Shown here piece by piece: positions 11,301-22,889 of a stretch of 38,513 bases of DNA. The notes under the pieces were generated by a model, which was not told where the DNA came from, ran no database searches, and saw nothing but the letters and a program-made list of their open reading frames with translations. This DNA is from Helochares maculicollis (lineage: Eukaryota; Arthropoda; Insecta; Coleoptera; Hydrophilidae). A program made the translations under genes and the position numbers. The number at the start of each line of letters is the position of its first letter. The first letter of the stretch is position 1. The DNA lies in NCBI GenBank assembly GCA_033557835.1, contig JAWQRO010000465.1, positions 1 through 38,513 of the forward strand, in the 5' to 3' direction.

Positions 11301-13489
11301 AAACTTGCATTATTCTCTTTATGTCGATACATACACTTTAATTTATAAACAACTTATAAGGTTTTAAAAGTTGTTAAGGTAAGTACAATTAAACTGAATT
11401 AGCATTTAAAGAGCCTCGAGAACAACATTTGATATACTCTGCCCTCAGGAAAAATGGTCTGAAAGTGCGGGCTTTTAATATTGTGTTATGCATGCACGTA
11501 TAACATACGCAAAGTTGTTTTATGCAATTAAAACAACACGAATGTATAGCACAAACTTTAACTGCGAAATAAAGCGAGCGCGAAACACAAACCACTTTTC
11601 ATAAAAAGTTTTTACGGGGTTTTTTGTTGATTTTATAATAAAGCATGCAAAACCGCGCTAATGTATGAAAATCTGCATTATACATTTAGATATGCCACCG
11701 TTAATTACACATTTTCCGGGCTAGTACCTTTTGTTTATCATTAAGATGCAATTGCACTTAAATTATGATTCATTTCGACTTTGGTATCAAAATATCATAC
11801 GCAACATATTTTGGTGAATCATTCATCTATCAATTCGTGTTTTATTAAAACTTGAATCAAACTGCTTAATCTGTCAAAGTTTGTTCGCACAACCGAGATT
11901 CTCGTCACAAAGAATTTTCCGGCAAATTGCACAAATTAGTTCCAGAGTTCCTAGCGCTGCCCCATCTAGGGATTGCTATAATTAATGATCTTGTTTATCT
12001 TTATAATTAATTAAACATCAGATATAAACGGATATGCCGCTAAGAACACCGCTAATGGTCCATTAGGGACTATACGGGGCCGCAGTATTTTTCAGTTTTC
12101 GCCATCATTACTGTTAACCCCATGTGGAATGAAAACCGGAGATTTAATCTGAAAAATTCGTGTTTTCAGCGTGGAACTGCCCCTGCCGTAAAAAGCGACA
12201 TTAATAATAAATTTCTGGTAATGGTGCAAAATTTAGCCGCGTCCCAACTACGGAAAATTGGGATAAAATTAAGTTACATCTCGCTGAAAGTGAATATAAA
12301 CGGAAAATTATCCCAGTCTGCTGCAGACTATTGCTAAGTAATTGCTTGTTTCTGTATTGTTATAAGGCATCTCTCTTTCTACTCTACTGTTTTGCGAAAA
12401 CCATGAAGTTGTTTTGCTGCTTGCGTTCACATATGGCTCAGTTAGAATTTCAAACCTCAATTTCTTGTCCGGTTTTGCTATTTATTACATTAAGCCACTA
12501 TTAATTAATACCCGAAATGCATAACTAATAATTTGTACTTTAATCGATGCACATCAATGAATATGTCTTAACTGAATTAACCCGCACGTGTTATCATCAA
12601 GGGGTTATATGAATTATGTGGTTTGTTGGAAACTCGGGCCTGTAAATAAAACACATTTAATTGCATAGTGAAAACCAATGGGAGTACTTATATGCCAGCA
12701 CGCGTTACACCAATTGGGTCGTAATTTCTAATTTTAATTATAGGACCTTTTGACATTTTTATTGGGCCTTTGAATGAAATAAACTCTTCAAAAGTCTAAT
12801 TATTCAATGCATGTTTGTGTAAAAGCTCGGCGCCAGGCCGGTATAGAATAAACCGATTAAAAGCTTTGTTTATTCCTACAACGTAGTTTGAATTGGTAGA
12901 GAAAATTTAATTCTGCGTTTGATCAAAACCAGGGCAATCAATGCCTTGTACTAATGCCCCGCCACTCATCCGATAGAAAATAGCAACATTATAGCATTTG
13001 TAAAAGAGTTTTTCTGGTGCTTTAGCTGTCAAACTTCTACGAAAATCTAAAAAAAATGAATCCATAAACTGAATGAAAAACGTAGATCTTTAATTATAAA
13101 ATTGAAATTGGAAAAGAATCCTTTTTTTCCTTTTGATTTATGTTGAAAATTGTATATTTAGACCAACTTATTGTGGCATGCAAAATTTATTTTTTATTAT
13201 CTATTTTATAAACTATAATAACAATTAAAATATTATCCCTAAACGTAATAACTGTTTAAGTAATGCATGAAACATAATTTATATTTATTTCTCACAGACA
13301 GTAAGTATCCGAACTTGTTACATTATATCGACAAATGCCAGATTTGAGACTATGGCTAAAGAGAATTGATCAAAAATTATAAATATTATTAAAGGTAGAT
13401 TGATATGTCATTAATGCAGAAAAAGGATATAAAAGATGCAAAGTTGATGTTTCAAAATAAAATTTAGAGTGTAATATATGTATGTTTAA
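8301..13489. other. Long AT-rich non-coding tract
   Basis: About 5.2 kb with no recognised exon or transposon protein. A pyrimidine tract lies at 9335-9369. Slightly GC-richer patches are at about 11870-12340 and 12830-12980. The open frame at 8581-8844 (+, 87 residues, many Lys/Arg/Glu) has no recognised domain. Frames at 9215, 11389 (-) and 12122 are likewise unsupported. Confidence 0.5.
9335..9369. repeat. C/T low-complexity tract
   Basis: A nearly pure pyrimidine run with eight consecutive C residues, followed by CTCTCTATCTCTCTCT. It is a simple-sequence tract and probably length-polymorphic. Confidence 0.8.
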
Positions 13490-14150
13490 AAGGTGACATA
13501 TACATACAAGAAAGAAGAAAGGAAAATAGGAAAATACATACTCAATTCAAGAAGAAAATTTAATAGTCACCATAAAAAATTAGAAGGGCACCAACAATTG
13601 ACAGCACACTAACTAAACTCCTTAAATTGTGGATAAAAATAGAACTAAACAAAAAAAAGTTAATGAATGAGGATATACAAAAACTTAAAATACGGAAAGT
13701 GGGGAAGGCGAGATTTATATTGCTCGTTTATGAGAAGATTGACGGGACTTATTTTAATACTTATAATAATATATAGTAAATCACTGACACTGATTTCTAG
13801 ACCTAGAAAAAGGCTTCCATTTGCATAAAATGGAATTAGAACAAACTAAACTCGACAAAATAGTAGATGTATCTGAACGCTATAGACGTAGTAAGAATCA
13901 ATATCAGGAAATTTAAATATACGTTGATTTCTACAAGAATACTAAAAGAAACCAAACATTAAATAAACGTGAAGCACGATAAAATTAAGAAGACTTACCT
14001 GACGCTTCAAAAACCGTGAATCATGAAAATACACATAAAATAGAAAAGAAATATCCAAGGAACAATAGAACATGCAGATAATTGCAAATCAACAAATTGT
14101 CACTTGCCGTGAAAGAGCTGATTGTCTAAACTTAATAATTTAAAAAAAGC
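13490..14150 (+). mobile_element. Degenerate LINE reverse-transcriptase fragment
   Basis: The + strand is A-rich, as in decayed insect LINEs. Near 13800 a frame reads DLEKGFHLHKME, matching the motif-A region of LINE RT (D-Y/F-EKAFDS-IEW). About 100 bases on it reads IYVDFYKNTK, resembling the NLYKNT segment between RT motifs A and B. Upstream, 13500-13690 has no clear homology but the same strand composition. There are several stops and frameshifts, and neither 5' nor 3' ends are defined. Confidence is limited by short matches. Confidence 0.4.
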
Positions 14151-14726
14151 AATTGGTAACAATATGCACCTAAACGATTAGTAAACTACTGCTGAGAAAC
14201 TCCATATTTCTCTTAACTTTTAAAACCGTATGCTATTATCTATTAGTGTTAAATATCCAGAAATCTGATACTGTTCTTGAACTCTGAACAAACTCTAAGG
14301 TGTACTATTTAAGCAACAACGAGCCTGTATTTAACTTAGATGTAGAAAACTACACTTAAGTGTACAATGAACAAAAAAAAAAGATAATCCGTCTCAAACT
14401 TAATGCAAAAGTTGTAGATAATGTTTTCTGCGCTTCATAGTTCATATAATTCTAATAATAATAAAGTACAGTTCATAGTAATTCAAAAATTCTCAAAAGT
14501 TAAAATTCTCCAGAAACAGATGTAGTCAGTAGATTTTATCTTTAGTTTATAAAAAAAAATAGAATAAAATCAGTAAGTCGAGTGCAAAATTTATAAAACA
14601 GCTGCGTTATTGTTGCAATGTTTCATCTATCTTGTAAACATATTAGAAAAACAATTAATTTTTACTAAAATTATGACATATCTTCATGGTATAATTTTTT
14701 ATTTCCTCTATCATTATTTCTTAAAT
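14151..14726. other. AT-rich non-coding DNA
   Basis: Nothing recognised. It may include eroded 3' sequence of the LINE that precedes it. Confidence 0.45.
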
Positions 14727-15867
14727 CCTTTTGCGGGTCGATAAGAAAAACATAATTTTATAATTTAAAATACACTTTATTATTCAGTATAACCCCCCTG
14801 TACATCAATACACTTGTTCAAAGGAGATTCCCATTTTAAGAATTTCATCCCTGAAGTGAAAATCTGGAAGGGCTGATATACGCTGATATGATCTCATCAT
14901 CTGATGAAAAACGTTTTCTACTCATGCATTTTTTTAGATCTGGAAACAGATAGAAGTCTATACTGAATACGGTAGATGCCCCAACAATTCAAACTTCCAT
15001 TCATGGATATTAGCCCTTGTTAACATGCTGTTGTGACACTGTTCATACTCCTGATGAAAATGATTTTTTCTTCTTCAAACTGGGTGTGTTTTCACGAATA
15101 TTTTCATTCCGCTGGTCTAATAGGTTACAATAAAATTCAGAATTTATTGTTTTACCAGTTTTCAAGTAATATACAAACACAATTTCTTTCACATCCCAAA
15201 ACACTGATGCTAAAACCTATTTGACCGATTGCTGGACACAAACTCTTGTTTTGATTAAAAATCATGGTGCTAGACCCTAGTGTCATCACTAGTGATGAAT
15301 CGACACAAAAAATCCACTTTATACTTTCGAAAATGCTCTAAATGTTGCTGAGAAAGTCGCAATCGAATGTGTATTTGTTCCATTGTTAGAGAACGCAGCA
15401 TCCACTGTGCGTACAACTTTCTGAAACTTATACTTAGTCAAAATATTGTTTAAACTGTCAAAGGAGATGTTTAAAGCATCTACTAAATTTCTTTTTTCTA
15501 CGATTTCAGACGTTTTTAGACGTCCTAAGTGTAGATCATTTTCAAGGCTTGTACGGCCACGTTTAAATTCAGCAACTGATATTTCTATTGTACTAATTGG
15601 ACGCGACGAGTCCTTACACTCTTTCAACATTTGTTTATAAATTCCTTGTGCTTGAAAACCTTTCAAAAATGAAAATTCAATCACTGGGCAATACTTGATT
15701 TTTCCATTGTAACAGAGTGGCTTCGATATTAAATGGCTTGTAAACAAAGAATCAATTGATAGAATGAAATGAAAGTTCACATACTTTCATGGGAAGAGGG
15801 TACTAACATAACAAAAAATATATATTTAGCTAGTAGCAACGTCCTTTCTTATCGACCTAAAAACTGT
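14727..15867 (-). mobile_element. Mariner transposon, nearly full-span but degenerate
   Basis: About 1.14 kb bounded by inverted repeats that share GGTCGATAAGAAA: left at about 14737-14749, right as its reverse complement at about 15844-15856, with partial matches extending outward. The protein reads on the - strand from about 15760 down to about 14770, covering both HTH domains, the linker and the C-terminal catalytic region. The 3' end has an AATAAA-like signal close to the stop, as mariners often have. The span is close to the usual 1.2-1.3 kb, so this is a substantially complete but inactivated copy. Confidence 0.85.
14770..15780 (-). pseudogene. Mariner transposase pseudogene
   Basis: The longest intact frame is 15319-15780 (153 codons; the N-terminal part before YCPVIEFSFLKG is probably not original). 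It holds VAEFKRGRTSLEND, the hallmark WVxEFKRGRTSxEDDPRxGRP segment between the two HTH motifs, then DSLNNIL. A frameshift near 15430 leads into WMLRSLTMEQ, RLRLSQQHLEHFRKYK and FLCRFITSDDTRV. The last is the region of the first catalytic Asp (normally TMDETW), where an Asp remains but the Trp is lost. Further down, - strand frames near 14990-14780 give FELLGHLPYS and FHFRDEILKM, the C-terminal part after the second Asp. A stretch between about 15230 and 15010 is shortened or unreadable, so the second Asp is not visible. Confidence 0.8.
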
Positions 15868-16546
15868 ACGAGCAACCTAGAATTTAATTATAATTAGCAA
15901 TTGATCAAGGTGGATGTGTTATTTGTTCAATAATTTAAAAAAAAGCACTAAATTATTGTCGATACTGAGTAAATACTACAATTTGATCAGTAACAATTAT
16001 GTTGCTATTTTCTTTGAAGCTGCCAAATTGCATATGAACATAATAAAACGCTAGTTCTGAAATAATTATTACTCTTTATGGGGAATCTATCATGATAAAA
16101 GTTCATCCAGAAATTAATTCACTTTAAGATTAGAAAAAAATCACTAATTATTGTATTTAAAAAAAGTGTTCACATGAGAACATTAAAGAAAATGTTTAAA
16201 ATATCCATGCAGCAACATAATTCTTCAAATATTAACTTATTGTTGTTCAATTCCAATAAGTGGACACCTTTAATATGGATAATTTTTCAATATCATTAAT
16301 ATTGGAAGAGGTAGTCGTGCAAATGTATTTTGAAATGTTTGTTAAAAACCGAAATTAATCTACATCCACACATGACTTAATTCAAACATCTTTTAATAAA
16401 AAAATAATATAAAATAAAAGTTTTACAATTGATTATTCTTTTATAGGCTGAACAAACAGCCAGGCGCAAACAAATAATTCAGAAACAACAGCGTGCATTT
16501 CTGAAGATTAAAATTTAATCCAGTGAACTGTGTTTTTCTGTTGCAG
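15868..16546. other. Intron or upstream DNA ending in a 3' splice site
   Basis: AT-rich with no transposon recognised. It ends in the acceptor TTTTTCTGTTGCAG (16533-16546), which precedes the first otopetrin exon seen in the window. Confidence 0.6.
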
Positions 16547-16738
16547 CTGGCCTACAATACCTCCACAGAACGTCAGCGGTGGGACCAGAAGTAGCGCCCT
16601 CGGGGGTGGAGACCCCCTCTTGCCTTCCCCCGCTTCGCCTTGTGCTGTGATCGTCTCCCCGGAAACGCTAAGTCATCATTCTTCTCCTGCGAAACCGTGC
16701 AAGTCCACCGGACACGTACAAATTGCATCTCCACCCAG
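16547..16738 (+). CDS. Otop: Otopetrin-family proton channel, N-terminal Pro/Ser-rich exon
   Basis: A 192-nt internal exon between a TTGCAG acceptor and an AG|GTAAGA donor. Only one of three frames is open throughout. It enters on the third base of a codon and leaves two bases (ag) for the next exon. It encodes residues 1-63 of the segment visible here (starting WPTIPPQNVSGG, ending QIASPP), rich in Pro, Ser and Gly and poor in hydrophobics, so a disordered cytosolic N-terminus is likely. Alone it has no family signature. It is assigned because its outgoing phase joins exactly to the exon at 19383, which in turn joins the recognisable channel exons. It is strikingly GC-rich compared with its flanks, as expected for coding DNA here. 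It may be alternatively used. The upstream exon, with the start codon, was not found. Confidence 0.7.
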
Positions 16739-19382
16739 GTAAGACGCAACTCGATGCTGAATTCCGACCATGATAAATATTTTCCAACGACATTACAACC
16801 ACTGAAAAATCAAAGTGGAATAACGTGTTTCGCGGAACGAAATAAATTTGCTCTTCCGATTGGTCGATCGGTATATTTTCCTCTGGGAGCTGCCTGAGTT
16901 GAACGTTCCAGAAATAGATAAATAAGATTACAAATACGTGCTATTCCTCAACAACATCAAATACGAATCTGGAGTTTCTCCAATCAACGGCATACACATG
17001 TCTATAGTAAACTTACTACTTGAATAAAAAAATTAATATGAAAACAAATTTTATGTATGATGTCCATTTTACATCTTTTGTTACTATACGAAGTTTAATA
17101 CAGAAAAACAGTACAATCATAAAACCGATCGATTTCGACGGTTCTTTACGAGAACGCTTAAAACAATTTTGAGCTTTTTGCATACCATCTGTACGTTTAC
17201 GTGATCACGATAGCAGTCAACATATTTGAGGTAGAGCCATCAAATTTAGTATACATCTAATATAGCAAAACTTTTGGAAATACCTGTTTAGTGTTTGCAG
17301 TTAGTCGTTAAAGTAAAGCTAGAGATACAAATTGTGGACGTTAGCGGAGCACCGGAAGTGCTGTTTTTTAGTCCTATTAAAAATTAAAAGTTACGAAACG
17401 TTGCAGATACATTGTAAAATATGCTGTATCAAGCAGTTTTCGGTAAATCGTCAAGAAAGAATTTGTATCTCAGATTTTTATATTTCTGCCAACTATAACA
17501 TAAAGCATAGAGTATTGCAATCATAACAACTTTTTTACTTATAATATTGAACTTTGAATGTAAAATCTTAGCGATTTTGCGTTTTCGAGCCATTAGTAAT
17601 GCTTCTGTTTTAAAGAATGCATTGCAAAAAATTCGTTAATTAGTGATTTATAAGTAAATTATCAATAACTTAGGTTTTGTCATATTTTAAACTGTTTATT
17701 GATACACTAAATCTTTTTGTTCATATTTTTATTATTTATATTGTAACATTGTTTGAACAAGTAATTTAGTAAAGGCTGTTAATTAATACGAAATGTTTTA
17801 ATTTTAGATACATAGATATTAATATTTTAATATTTTTGGTTCAGTATAGATATCCAAAAATAATACTTAATGTATTAGATTTATTTTAAGGTGACTTACA
17901 GTTTGCTTAATAGTTATTGGTTAAAATTTTATACTTATGACACAGTTATATTAAATTTCAGTATTGATATTTTCCAGTTAAATTTCCAACAGCTTATTAT
18001 AGAATAAATTATAGAGTATTTGTTTCGTAAGCCTCAAAGTTTTCAATCTCACTACTTTATATTGTGTAGTATTCTTAAAGCTGTGGTTTGAATCCTGTGA
18101 TAATTTATTTTTAATTTTTCAAGGTTATATCTTTGGTTGTTATTTATGTTACATCCTGATTTTTTATCTTGAATTTCATCCTATAAGTTTGAAGTATTGA
18201 CATATTTATATTAATATTATCTAATTATTATTGTTGGTAATCGATAAAATCCGTACTCTATTTCAGGAAGAAACTATAGCATTTTAACCCTGAATCCCTG
18301 AGTGAACATGAATAGATCCACTTTACTTTAAACAGTTTGGAACAATAATTTTTATTTTCTAAAATTTTACCTCTTATGATTCTGTAATTTTAGGCGGCAC
18401 TTTTATACTCTTATAACTTATTGAACAATGAGCTCAGAATTATTTTCTTGTGTCATTCCGATAAAAGCTCACATGAGCGTAAGTTTAGTTTTATAGAGGG
18501 ATGAATTCTCCATTTTTCTGGCGTAATCGTAAAGCTATGCGCAGATTAGTCCACTGCGTTATTCCTACTGCCATAATAAATGATGTGGAAACATTCAGAT
18601 AAAATGTATATGTACAAATTCGAGCATGAAGCTTGAAAGGAAATAGCGATACGGAATATTCACGATGAATCATATCTACCGCCCTCTACGCTACTTTTAC
18701 TCAATGTATGAAAAATTGGACAGCCCGTTCGAAAATGAAGAATGGTTTTGAATCATTTCAAAATTAACCGGACAGATCATATTAATTTTAGTTACATTTT
18801 AGGGTGTCTCTCCGACCCCGTTTTGTTTCGTTGAAATTTATGACTGTTAATTCGCTCGAATTATTATATGTTGCGTTGACAGATAACAGGATTACTCATC
18901 TAAAAAGTGGAATCGAAACAAGATTTGATTTAGTGAAATAATATACGTTTTTCCATGCAAATACTTGCTTCAAATCGGTACGAAACAAATATTCAAATAA
19001 TAAAATATGAGGAGAGATATATATCTGAAATAATCGATTTTCTTCTCCATAATCTTTGACGTTAAAATACACCCCGGCACTACTTTAATTAATTTTAAGA
19101 AACCTTTATAGCCTGTTCTTTTGTAAGCAAAAGGAGTGAAACGACTTTGTATTAATAAAATGTTTAAGAAGAAACAAAGGCGAATTAATTACACGCGATG
19201 GACACTGAAAGTACTGCGAGCTTGATATTAAAGCAGAGTGGGAAAAAAGTGCGCTCATTACGGAATCTTGTTTAAATCGGACTTTAATTAGAACCTAATG
19301 AAGATTTTATGCTAATTGGAGCAAAGGGAAAGAAGGGCCCTTCAAAAGTCCCATGAAAAATTAATTAAAGCTTTTGTTTCAG
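16739..19382 (+). other. Otopetrin intron, 2.6 kb
   Basis: Bounded by GTAAGA and GCTTTTGTTTCAG. No transposon protein is recognised. The central 17500-18300 is extremely AT-rich. The last 350 bases before the acceptor are less AT-rich and contain several TAATTA words. Confidence 0.7.
19040..19380. promoter_or_regulatory. Candidate intronic regulatory segment beside an exon
   Basis: A moderately GC-enriched stretch just upstream of an otopetrin exon. It has repeated TAATTA/AATTAATT words (homeodomain-type core sites, for example near 19089, 19185, 19285 and 19361), an ATCGAT-like word nearby, and no open frame. TAATTA words are also expected by chance in AT-rich DNA, so the support is weak. 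Confidence 0.15.
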
Positions 19383-19511
19383 AGGACTGACTCCTGGCCC
19401 TCTAGCTGTCGCACCTTTAAGTTATTACCAGACCCATTCCCATCAGCAACTTCCGGTGCTCAGACGACTTTCCAGAGCTGAAAAACAGATAGAATGGAGA
19501 CAACTTGGAGC
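19383..19511 (+). CDS. Otop: Otopetrin-family proton channel, pre-TM1 cytosolic exon
   Basis: A 129-nt exon with acceptor TTTGTTTCAG and donor GC|GTAAGTATG. Its first base completes the Arg codon started at 16737-16738, and its last two bases (gc) are completed to Ala by the first base of the exon at 31891. It encodes residues 65-106 of the visible segment: GLTPGPLAVAPLSYYQ, a His/Gln-rich patch, then LRRLSRAEKQIEWRQLG. The basic/amphipathic RRLSRAEKQIEWRQLG run directly before TM1 looks like a short cytosolic helix leading into the membrane domain, and resembles insect otopetrin-like proteins as I remember them. The phase matches on both sides make this a confident exon. Confidence 0.85.
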
Positions 19512-19519
19512 GTAAGTAT

Positions 19520-20614
19520 GAACCTATTAAATTATGTATATTTATTATTTAATTATGAAGCTCTATAGAGTTGCACAAACAATTCTAATTAAACAGTTTT
19601 AAAGCGTTTGTTTGCTAATCTCTCCTAATAACGAAAATAAATTGCTACAAAAGAGCTGCGCAGTGATTTATTGCAAGGGTGTCACCTTTTTCGTTGTCGA
19701 ACGGTTGGTTATCACATAAGCTCATCATTCGGTTGGTTCGGTTGCGTCATGTAGTTTAAACACAAATAATACGTGAAAGTTTTTGTAAACACCACAGGGG
19801 TCTATGTAGCGATACTATAAAGAGCTTATGATATAGAAAATCGATACGAAGGGTCGGTTATCATATACAAGATGCTGTTTAAATTATTAATTTGCTGTAA
19901 AAATTCTTGAGGTATGTTATAATGAATGTTAAAATTATAAACTTTTGATTTGTAAATCAGATTTATAGTTGAAAACATGTTACATATATAAATCAACTGT
20001 AGAAAATAATGATGGGTGAGTTGTATAATAAACATGCATAGAAATTAATTTATTTCTAATGCTTTTAAAATGAATTTGGTTAGTAGTTTTCGGACGGTTA
20101 TAAGTTTTTATCAAAAAATCTACAGAACTTTCTAGTTGATTTGCATATGCATAAGATAAAATTGTTCACATAAAAGTGGAATTTTAGATATAAGTTCGCA
20201 CAACCGGGACTCAATAGCAGTCAGTCTGGGAATAGAGATTTTCCTTTATGCTTTAAAATGTTTGAATTGATATGATTATTTTAGAGTAGCAATTCTTCTA
20301 AATGATTGTTTAAAAAATAAAGGATGCAGAGGTATAACTAAGTACTCAAATTATTTTTAATAAAATGTCTCTGCTAGTAATGCTTATGCTGGACAAACCT
20401 TAGAAATTTAAATTTTACCAAAATCATACATATTCTTATTCGTTACATGAAAAATAAACATTACTAGTAACAAAATTATGAACCTGAATATGAAAATAAA
20501 AACGTCTATTGCAACTGAATCTACAATTATTTTTTGGCTAGCTTTTTGTATATTTTTATCTAAATGGAATATGAAATGTTTACCTCTTTTCATGAAACTA
20601 ATTACATGTAAATG
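19520..20614. other. Intronic AT-rich DNA without recognised features
   Basis: Open frames at 19826-20035 (-) and 20408-20617 (-) are short, AT-driven and without domains. Nothing else is recognised. Confidence 0.5.
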
Positions 20615-20769
20615 CATAGAAAATTAAATAACAGGAGCGCTGGATTTAAATTTACCGCAATTTTTGCAATGTGAGTTGTGCTGTGATTTTGTTTTGACAG
20701 TTGTCATGTTCCAACTACGCAATATTAGAGTATAAAGACGTTTTGAAATAAACAATGTTTAATTATGGT

Positions 20770-21790
20770 AATAACATTTTGCAAAAACTGTGAAAGTTTT
20801 GCGAATACAGTTCGCCAGTTACGTCAAGTTTTCGGTCCCAATTATTTGCCAAATGAATCGACAGTGAGCCCTTTACCAGGTGCACAAGTTTAAATGATCG
20901 TTTTTCCATGAAAAATACGCAATTATTAAGAGCAATGGCAAAACATTTTTTATTCAAAGTTTTGGCCCTCGCTTCAAACACATTTTATCAATCTCTCGGG
21001 CAATTTTAGGATATCATTCCAAAAGAAAGCTTTAACTCTCATTGATATCCATTCATCGAGCTGTTTTTGTACATCCTCGAAAGTTTTGAAGTTTTGCCCA
21101 GTCAGTGCTTGTCCCATCGATGAGAAGAGGTGATAGTCAGAAGGAGTCAGATCTGGTGAATACGGCGGATGGGGTAGGAGTCCCCAAACAAGAGAAGTTT
21201 CTTTGACCACTCTGGCTCAATGTGCAGGATCGTTTTCATGCTGCAGAATAACTTTTCCGTGTCTTTGAGCCCATTCTGGGCGGTTTTCGATAAATGCGTG
21301 GTTTAAATTAATCATTTGTTGTCGGACGATATTAACTGTTTCGCTAGATTTGAGAAGATCTTAGTACAGTACTCCCTTCTGATCCCATCACACACACAGC
21401 ATTGTTTTCCTCTCAAAACGATCCGGTATTGTATTCGATTGTACAATCCGATGCAAAAATACTTTTCTTTTGTGGTTCAATCTGTGTGGAACCCATTTTC
21501 CAACCTTTTGAATCTTCCCCATGCCTCTTAGGCGATCGGAAATGGCTAGCCGAGTGACATTCAACTGCTCTGCCATCTTTTGTTGTGTTTGTATATCGTC
21601 TGCATCCAATAATGCTTGTAATTCGTCGTCTTCAAACTTTTTTGGTCGATTTTAACGTTCTTTGTCAATAACATTGAAATCGACACTTTTGAAAGTTGAA
21701 ACCAGCGTCCACAAGTCTTGACAGTTGGAGCAAGATCGCTGTAAGTCTTCGAATTCGATGACTTTCCGATTCCTTTTTCTTTTGTTTGAA
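20770..21790 (-). pseudogene. Mariner transposase pseudogene, - strand
   Basis: Reading from high to low coordinates, a frame near 21710 gives TCGRWFQ, as in the first HTH domain. After a frameshift near 21660, RPKKFEDDELQALLDADD runs into the 21388-21609 frame (TQQKMAEQLNVTRLAIS, RLRGMGKIQKVGKWVPH, FLHRIV), the second HTH and linker. The segment with the first catalytic Asp (usually GDEKW) is deleted after HRIV. The next part has MLCV, a stop where Trp is expected, then WDQKGVLY. The second Asp site reads HENDPAH, with Glu instead of Asp. The frame 20974-21210 has LPHPPYSPDLTPSDYHLF (third Asp present) and LDEWI..FFWNDILKLPERLIKCV. All main blocks of the family are present but broken by at least three stops or frameshifts and one deletion. 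Confidence 0.85.
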
Positions 21791-22080
21791 CAAGAAAATC
21801 ATTACATACCGCAAATGCTATTTACTTGACTCAAAATTCGACATGTTTAACACGAAAATGAAGTACACTACTAAGTCGTAAACAACTAAACGAATAAGAC
21901 TTTTTGTAGTGGGTAGTCTTACCATAAAAATGGCGCTTTGGGTTCCAACGGTTACTTCAATAGATTTCATGCGCCGTTTCTTGACAACAAAATGACATTT
22001 TAAACTTGCGCACCTGGTAATTATAAAATTTGAGATCAAATTTACGCTGATTGTGCAACAAAATATGGTAAAGTTCTGCG
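21791..22080. other. Unassigned sequence inside the transposon cluster
   Basis: It lies between the - strand mariner and the + strand transposase remnant. It probably holds the terminal region of one or both elements, but no clean inverted repeat was found. The 96-residue - strand frame at 21818-22108 has no domain. Confidence 0.35.
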
Positions 22081-22830
22081 TTTGCGCGCGAACAAGAGTC
22101 AATTGCAAGAAATCAAGACAAGGGACTATAAGGTGTGCCTGGGACTTACCTATTGAACATCCATCAAATTAATGTTAATTTTTTAAAGACAATTATTTTT
22201 TCATACAAGACAGATTTTCAACTTGACGGGCACGTAAAACGGCAAAACTGTAGGATTTGAGATGCTGCAAATCTTCATGTGATACTCGATCAACCAAGCC
22301 ATCCACCGCCAGTAACCGTTTGGTAGGAATTTTAGGATGACTAAGCTATTGCTGCGTATTTCTTTAAAAATGCAGTTGTTAATGGTGTGCGGTACCGCAA
22401 AATATTGACGGTGCTTTTGTGGCCCAATTGGACATAATTGATGGGAAGGACATGTTTTCCAACAATTCGGTGCGACCTGCCACAAAGCATGAGAAAGAAT
22501 GGCGTTACTACAGTCTAAGTTTCCGAACCGTTTCATTTCTCGATTTGGAAATCAACATTGACCACCAAGATCATGCGATTTTACACTGATGTACTTTTTC
22601 TTTGGAGGTATGTGAAGAAAAAGGTGTATGCAAATAAGCCTGAAAGAGTTGAACGTCTCAAAGAGGAAGGTGAACGGTGAAATGCAACCACATTTATACG
22701 AAAACGTTATTCAAAATTTTAACAAACGAATAACCCAGTGCTACTGGTTTCGTGGTGGCCATCTGCGTAATGTTGTTTTTACGTTTCACAGTATCTATTT
22801 TTCTTTTATTTTGAAATAAAAATGTTTGCT
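22080..22830 (+). pseudogene. Tc1/mariner-superfamily transposase remnant (catalytic half)
   Basis: Frames on the + strand follow the catalytic domain of the insect transposase group ending in RGGHLxDIIF. In order: NFLKTIIFS (about 22170), FQLDGHVKRQNCRI (about 22215), PVTVW (about 22310), AAYFFKNAVVNGVRYRK (about 22350), IDGKDMF..FGATCHKA (about 22440), RFISRFGNQH..PPRSCDF (about 22540), YVKKKVYANKPERVERLKEE (about 22605), and finally MQPHLYENVIQNFNKRITQC..RGGHLRNVVF (22628-22795). At least three frameshifts separate these blocks. The three catalytic positions appear replaced (Tyr for the first, Phe for the second, Tyr for the third), so it is dead. The N-terminal DNA-binding half is not recognised. 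Confidence 0.75.
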
Positions 22831-22889
22831 TGATTGAAACATATTATATTATGCCGGCGCTCTTGTTAGGACACCCTACAGTATATACT

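Larger units (their letters stand above)
20615..22886 (+). mobile_element. Possible single Tc1/mariner-superfamily element split by a second mariner
   Basis: The right end at about 22857-22883 (reverse complement CTGTAGGGTGTCC then TAACAAGAGCGCCGG) looks like a terminal inverted repeat beside a TA. An imperfect partner, TAACAGGAGCGCTGG, lies at about 20626-20640 (13 of 15 bases match). If both belong to one element it spans 2.2 kb, larger than the usual 1.3 kb, because the opposite-strand mariner at about 20770-21790 sits inside it. The left match is short, so the nesting is an inference. Confidence 0.4.

Noticed and set aside
16640..16897. 85-codon + strand frame overlapping the Pro-rich exon
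   Set aside because: Runs through the donor splice site in a different frame. The frame at 16547-16738 is the one open across the exon and phase-matched to the next exon.
18070..18105. tRNA T-arm-like word (GTGGTTTGAATCCTGTG)
   Set aside because: No matching acceptor, D-arm or anticodon-arm stems in the preceding 60-70 bases.
18800..18830. AGGGTGTCTC word resembling the GGGTGTCC transposon terminus
   Set aside because: Only a short match, with no partner end and no transposase sequence nearby.
22201..22536. 111-codon - strand open frame
   Set aside because: Antisense shadow of the + strand transposase remnant, whose blocks are recognisable.
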